Part shown: piece by piece, positions 63,597-64,000 of the stretch
How the letters are laid out: each line of letters opens with the position of its first letter
Numbering within the stretch: the stretch's first letter is position 1
Assembly (NCBI RefSeq): GCF_015160855.1
Contig: NZ_CP063373.1
Location: 5,208,001-5,272,000, forward strand
Length of the DNA stretch: 64,000 bases
Reading direction: 5' to 3'
DNA from: Streptomyces ferrugineus
GTDB lineage: Bacteria > Actinomycetota > Actinomycetes > Streptomycetales > Streptomycetaceae
The notes under the pieces: generated by a model
Database searches by the model: none
Told to the model about the DNA's origin: nothing
Seen by the model: only the letters and a program-made list of their open reading frames with translations
Position numbers and translations under genes: made by a program

Positions 63597-63983
63597 TCAG
63601 AGCCCCGGCTCCTTGGGATAGCTGGGGACGCCGTAGCCCTGGTCGCGCAGCCACTCACGGGTCACAGCAGCTCGCTGCCGGAGGGTGAGGTACGAGTCGG
63701 CCTCTCCGCTCTCGCCGGTGTGTGTAACCAGCGTGTAGCCGTCCTCCATCGCCTGGAGGAACGCGGCGGACACCTCGTCCACCGTGTCTTCGTCCAGTTG
63801 CTGCTCCTGGAGCCACCGGGTCAGCCTGCCGCTGGCCTGCTGCCACTCCGTCTGGCGCTGGTCGGCATCCGGCGTGCCGACCGCCAGCTCGGCGTTGCGC
63901 TTGGCCGCCGTCAGCCGGTCACCGAGGTGGCTGGTGATCGAGAACTGGGCAATGAAGGCGCGACGCTCTTCGTCCGGTGTCAT
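63597..63983 (-). CDS. unknown small helical protein
   Basis: A 128-aa soluble protein, helical and acidic (MTPDEERRAFIAQFSITSHL ... EVSAAFLQAMEDGYTLVTHTG, REWLRDQGYGVPSYPKEPGL). I do not recognise it. The ATG at 63983 is only 17 bases from the window end, so its promoter and upstream neighbours are not visible. Confidence 0.5.
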   Translation of the reverse strand: MTPDEERRAFIAQFSITSHLGDRLTAAKRNAELAVGTPDADQRQTEWQQASGRLTRWLQEQQLDEDTVDEVSAAFLQAMEDGYTLVTHTGESGEADSYLTLRQRAAVTREWLRDQGYGVPSYPKEPGL

Positions 63984-64000
63984 GCCACCATCCTGCTGCC

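Overview
This is high-GC DNA with strong G/C bias at third codon positions, frequent GTG starts and ATGA/GTGA/TGATG stop-start overlaps. It contains an aspartate-aminotransferase copy close in sequence to what I know from Streptomyces, several helicases of the type with helicase-associated (HA) repeats, and small Streptomyces-type membrane proteins. I read it as Streptomyces or a near relative. It looks like an accessory region (chromosome arm, genomic island or large plasmid), because transposons, gene fragments and defence operons dominate and no ribosomal, tRNA or core biosynthetic cluster is seen.

Region 1 (1-9.9 kb): a Tn7/Tn5053-type transposition module, with tnsB/tniA-like (cut by the window edge), tnsC/tniB-like and tniQ-like genes. 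An HA-repeat helicase sits between tnsC and tniQ on the opposite strand. Next comes a leftward operon: an ATP-grasp ligase, a three-helix membrane protein, and an overlapping 53-codon ORF whose Thr/Ser/Asp/Glu-rich tail looks like a graspetide (ester/amide-crosslinked RiPP) precursor. IS3 and IS30 scraps follow.

Region 2 (10-15.7 kb): metabolic passengers. These are a TauE/SafE permease, an aspC-like gene with two compensating frameshifts, an SDR, an aldo/keto reductase, an SDR scrap and a TetR regulator.

Region 3 (15.9-34.6 kb): a defence-rich stretch. It holds an AbiTii-domain gene with a membrane partner that shares a GDNSP motif, a structured 360-bp insert flanked by 13-bp repeats, a complete IS21 element with a 5-bp target duplication, a NACHT ATPase, a divergent beta-propeller protein, a partly duplicated module of unknown proteins, a 1420-aa protein with a C-terminal PD-(D/E)XK-like domain, and a two-helix pentapeptide-repeat protein.

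Region 4 (34.6-47.4 kb): a complete four-gene QatABCD anti-phage operon, a second HA helicase, and a Tn554-type tnpABC transposon whose tnpA is frameshifted.

Region 5 (47.6-59 kb): a bacterial ubiquitin-like conjugation operon (Ubl, E2-like, JAB-E1 fusion, unknown partner), with a DUF6308 gene and a small basic-protein gene at its edges. A divergent three-gene operon follows: HigB-like toxin, HTH-ImmA/IrrE protein, and Mrr-like nuclease fused to a STAND NTPase. A third HA helicase has lost its 5' end right beside that operon.

Region 6 (59-64 kb): an ECF-like sigma factor, small membrane proteins separated by very strong hairpins, a putative DNA-binding protein, and a HEPN/zinc-ribbon protein gene interrupted by an in-frame amber codon.

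Functional assignments come from reading motifs by eye. No database or structure search was run.
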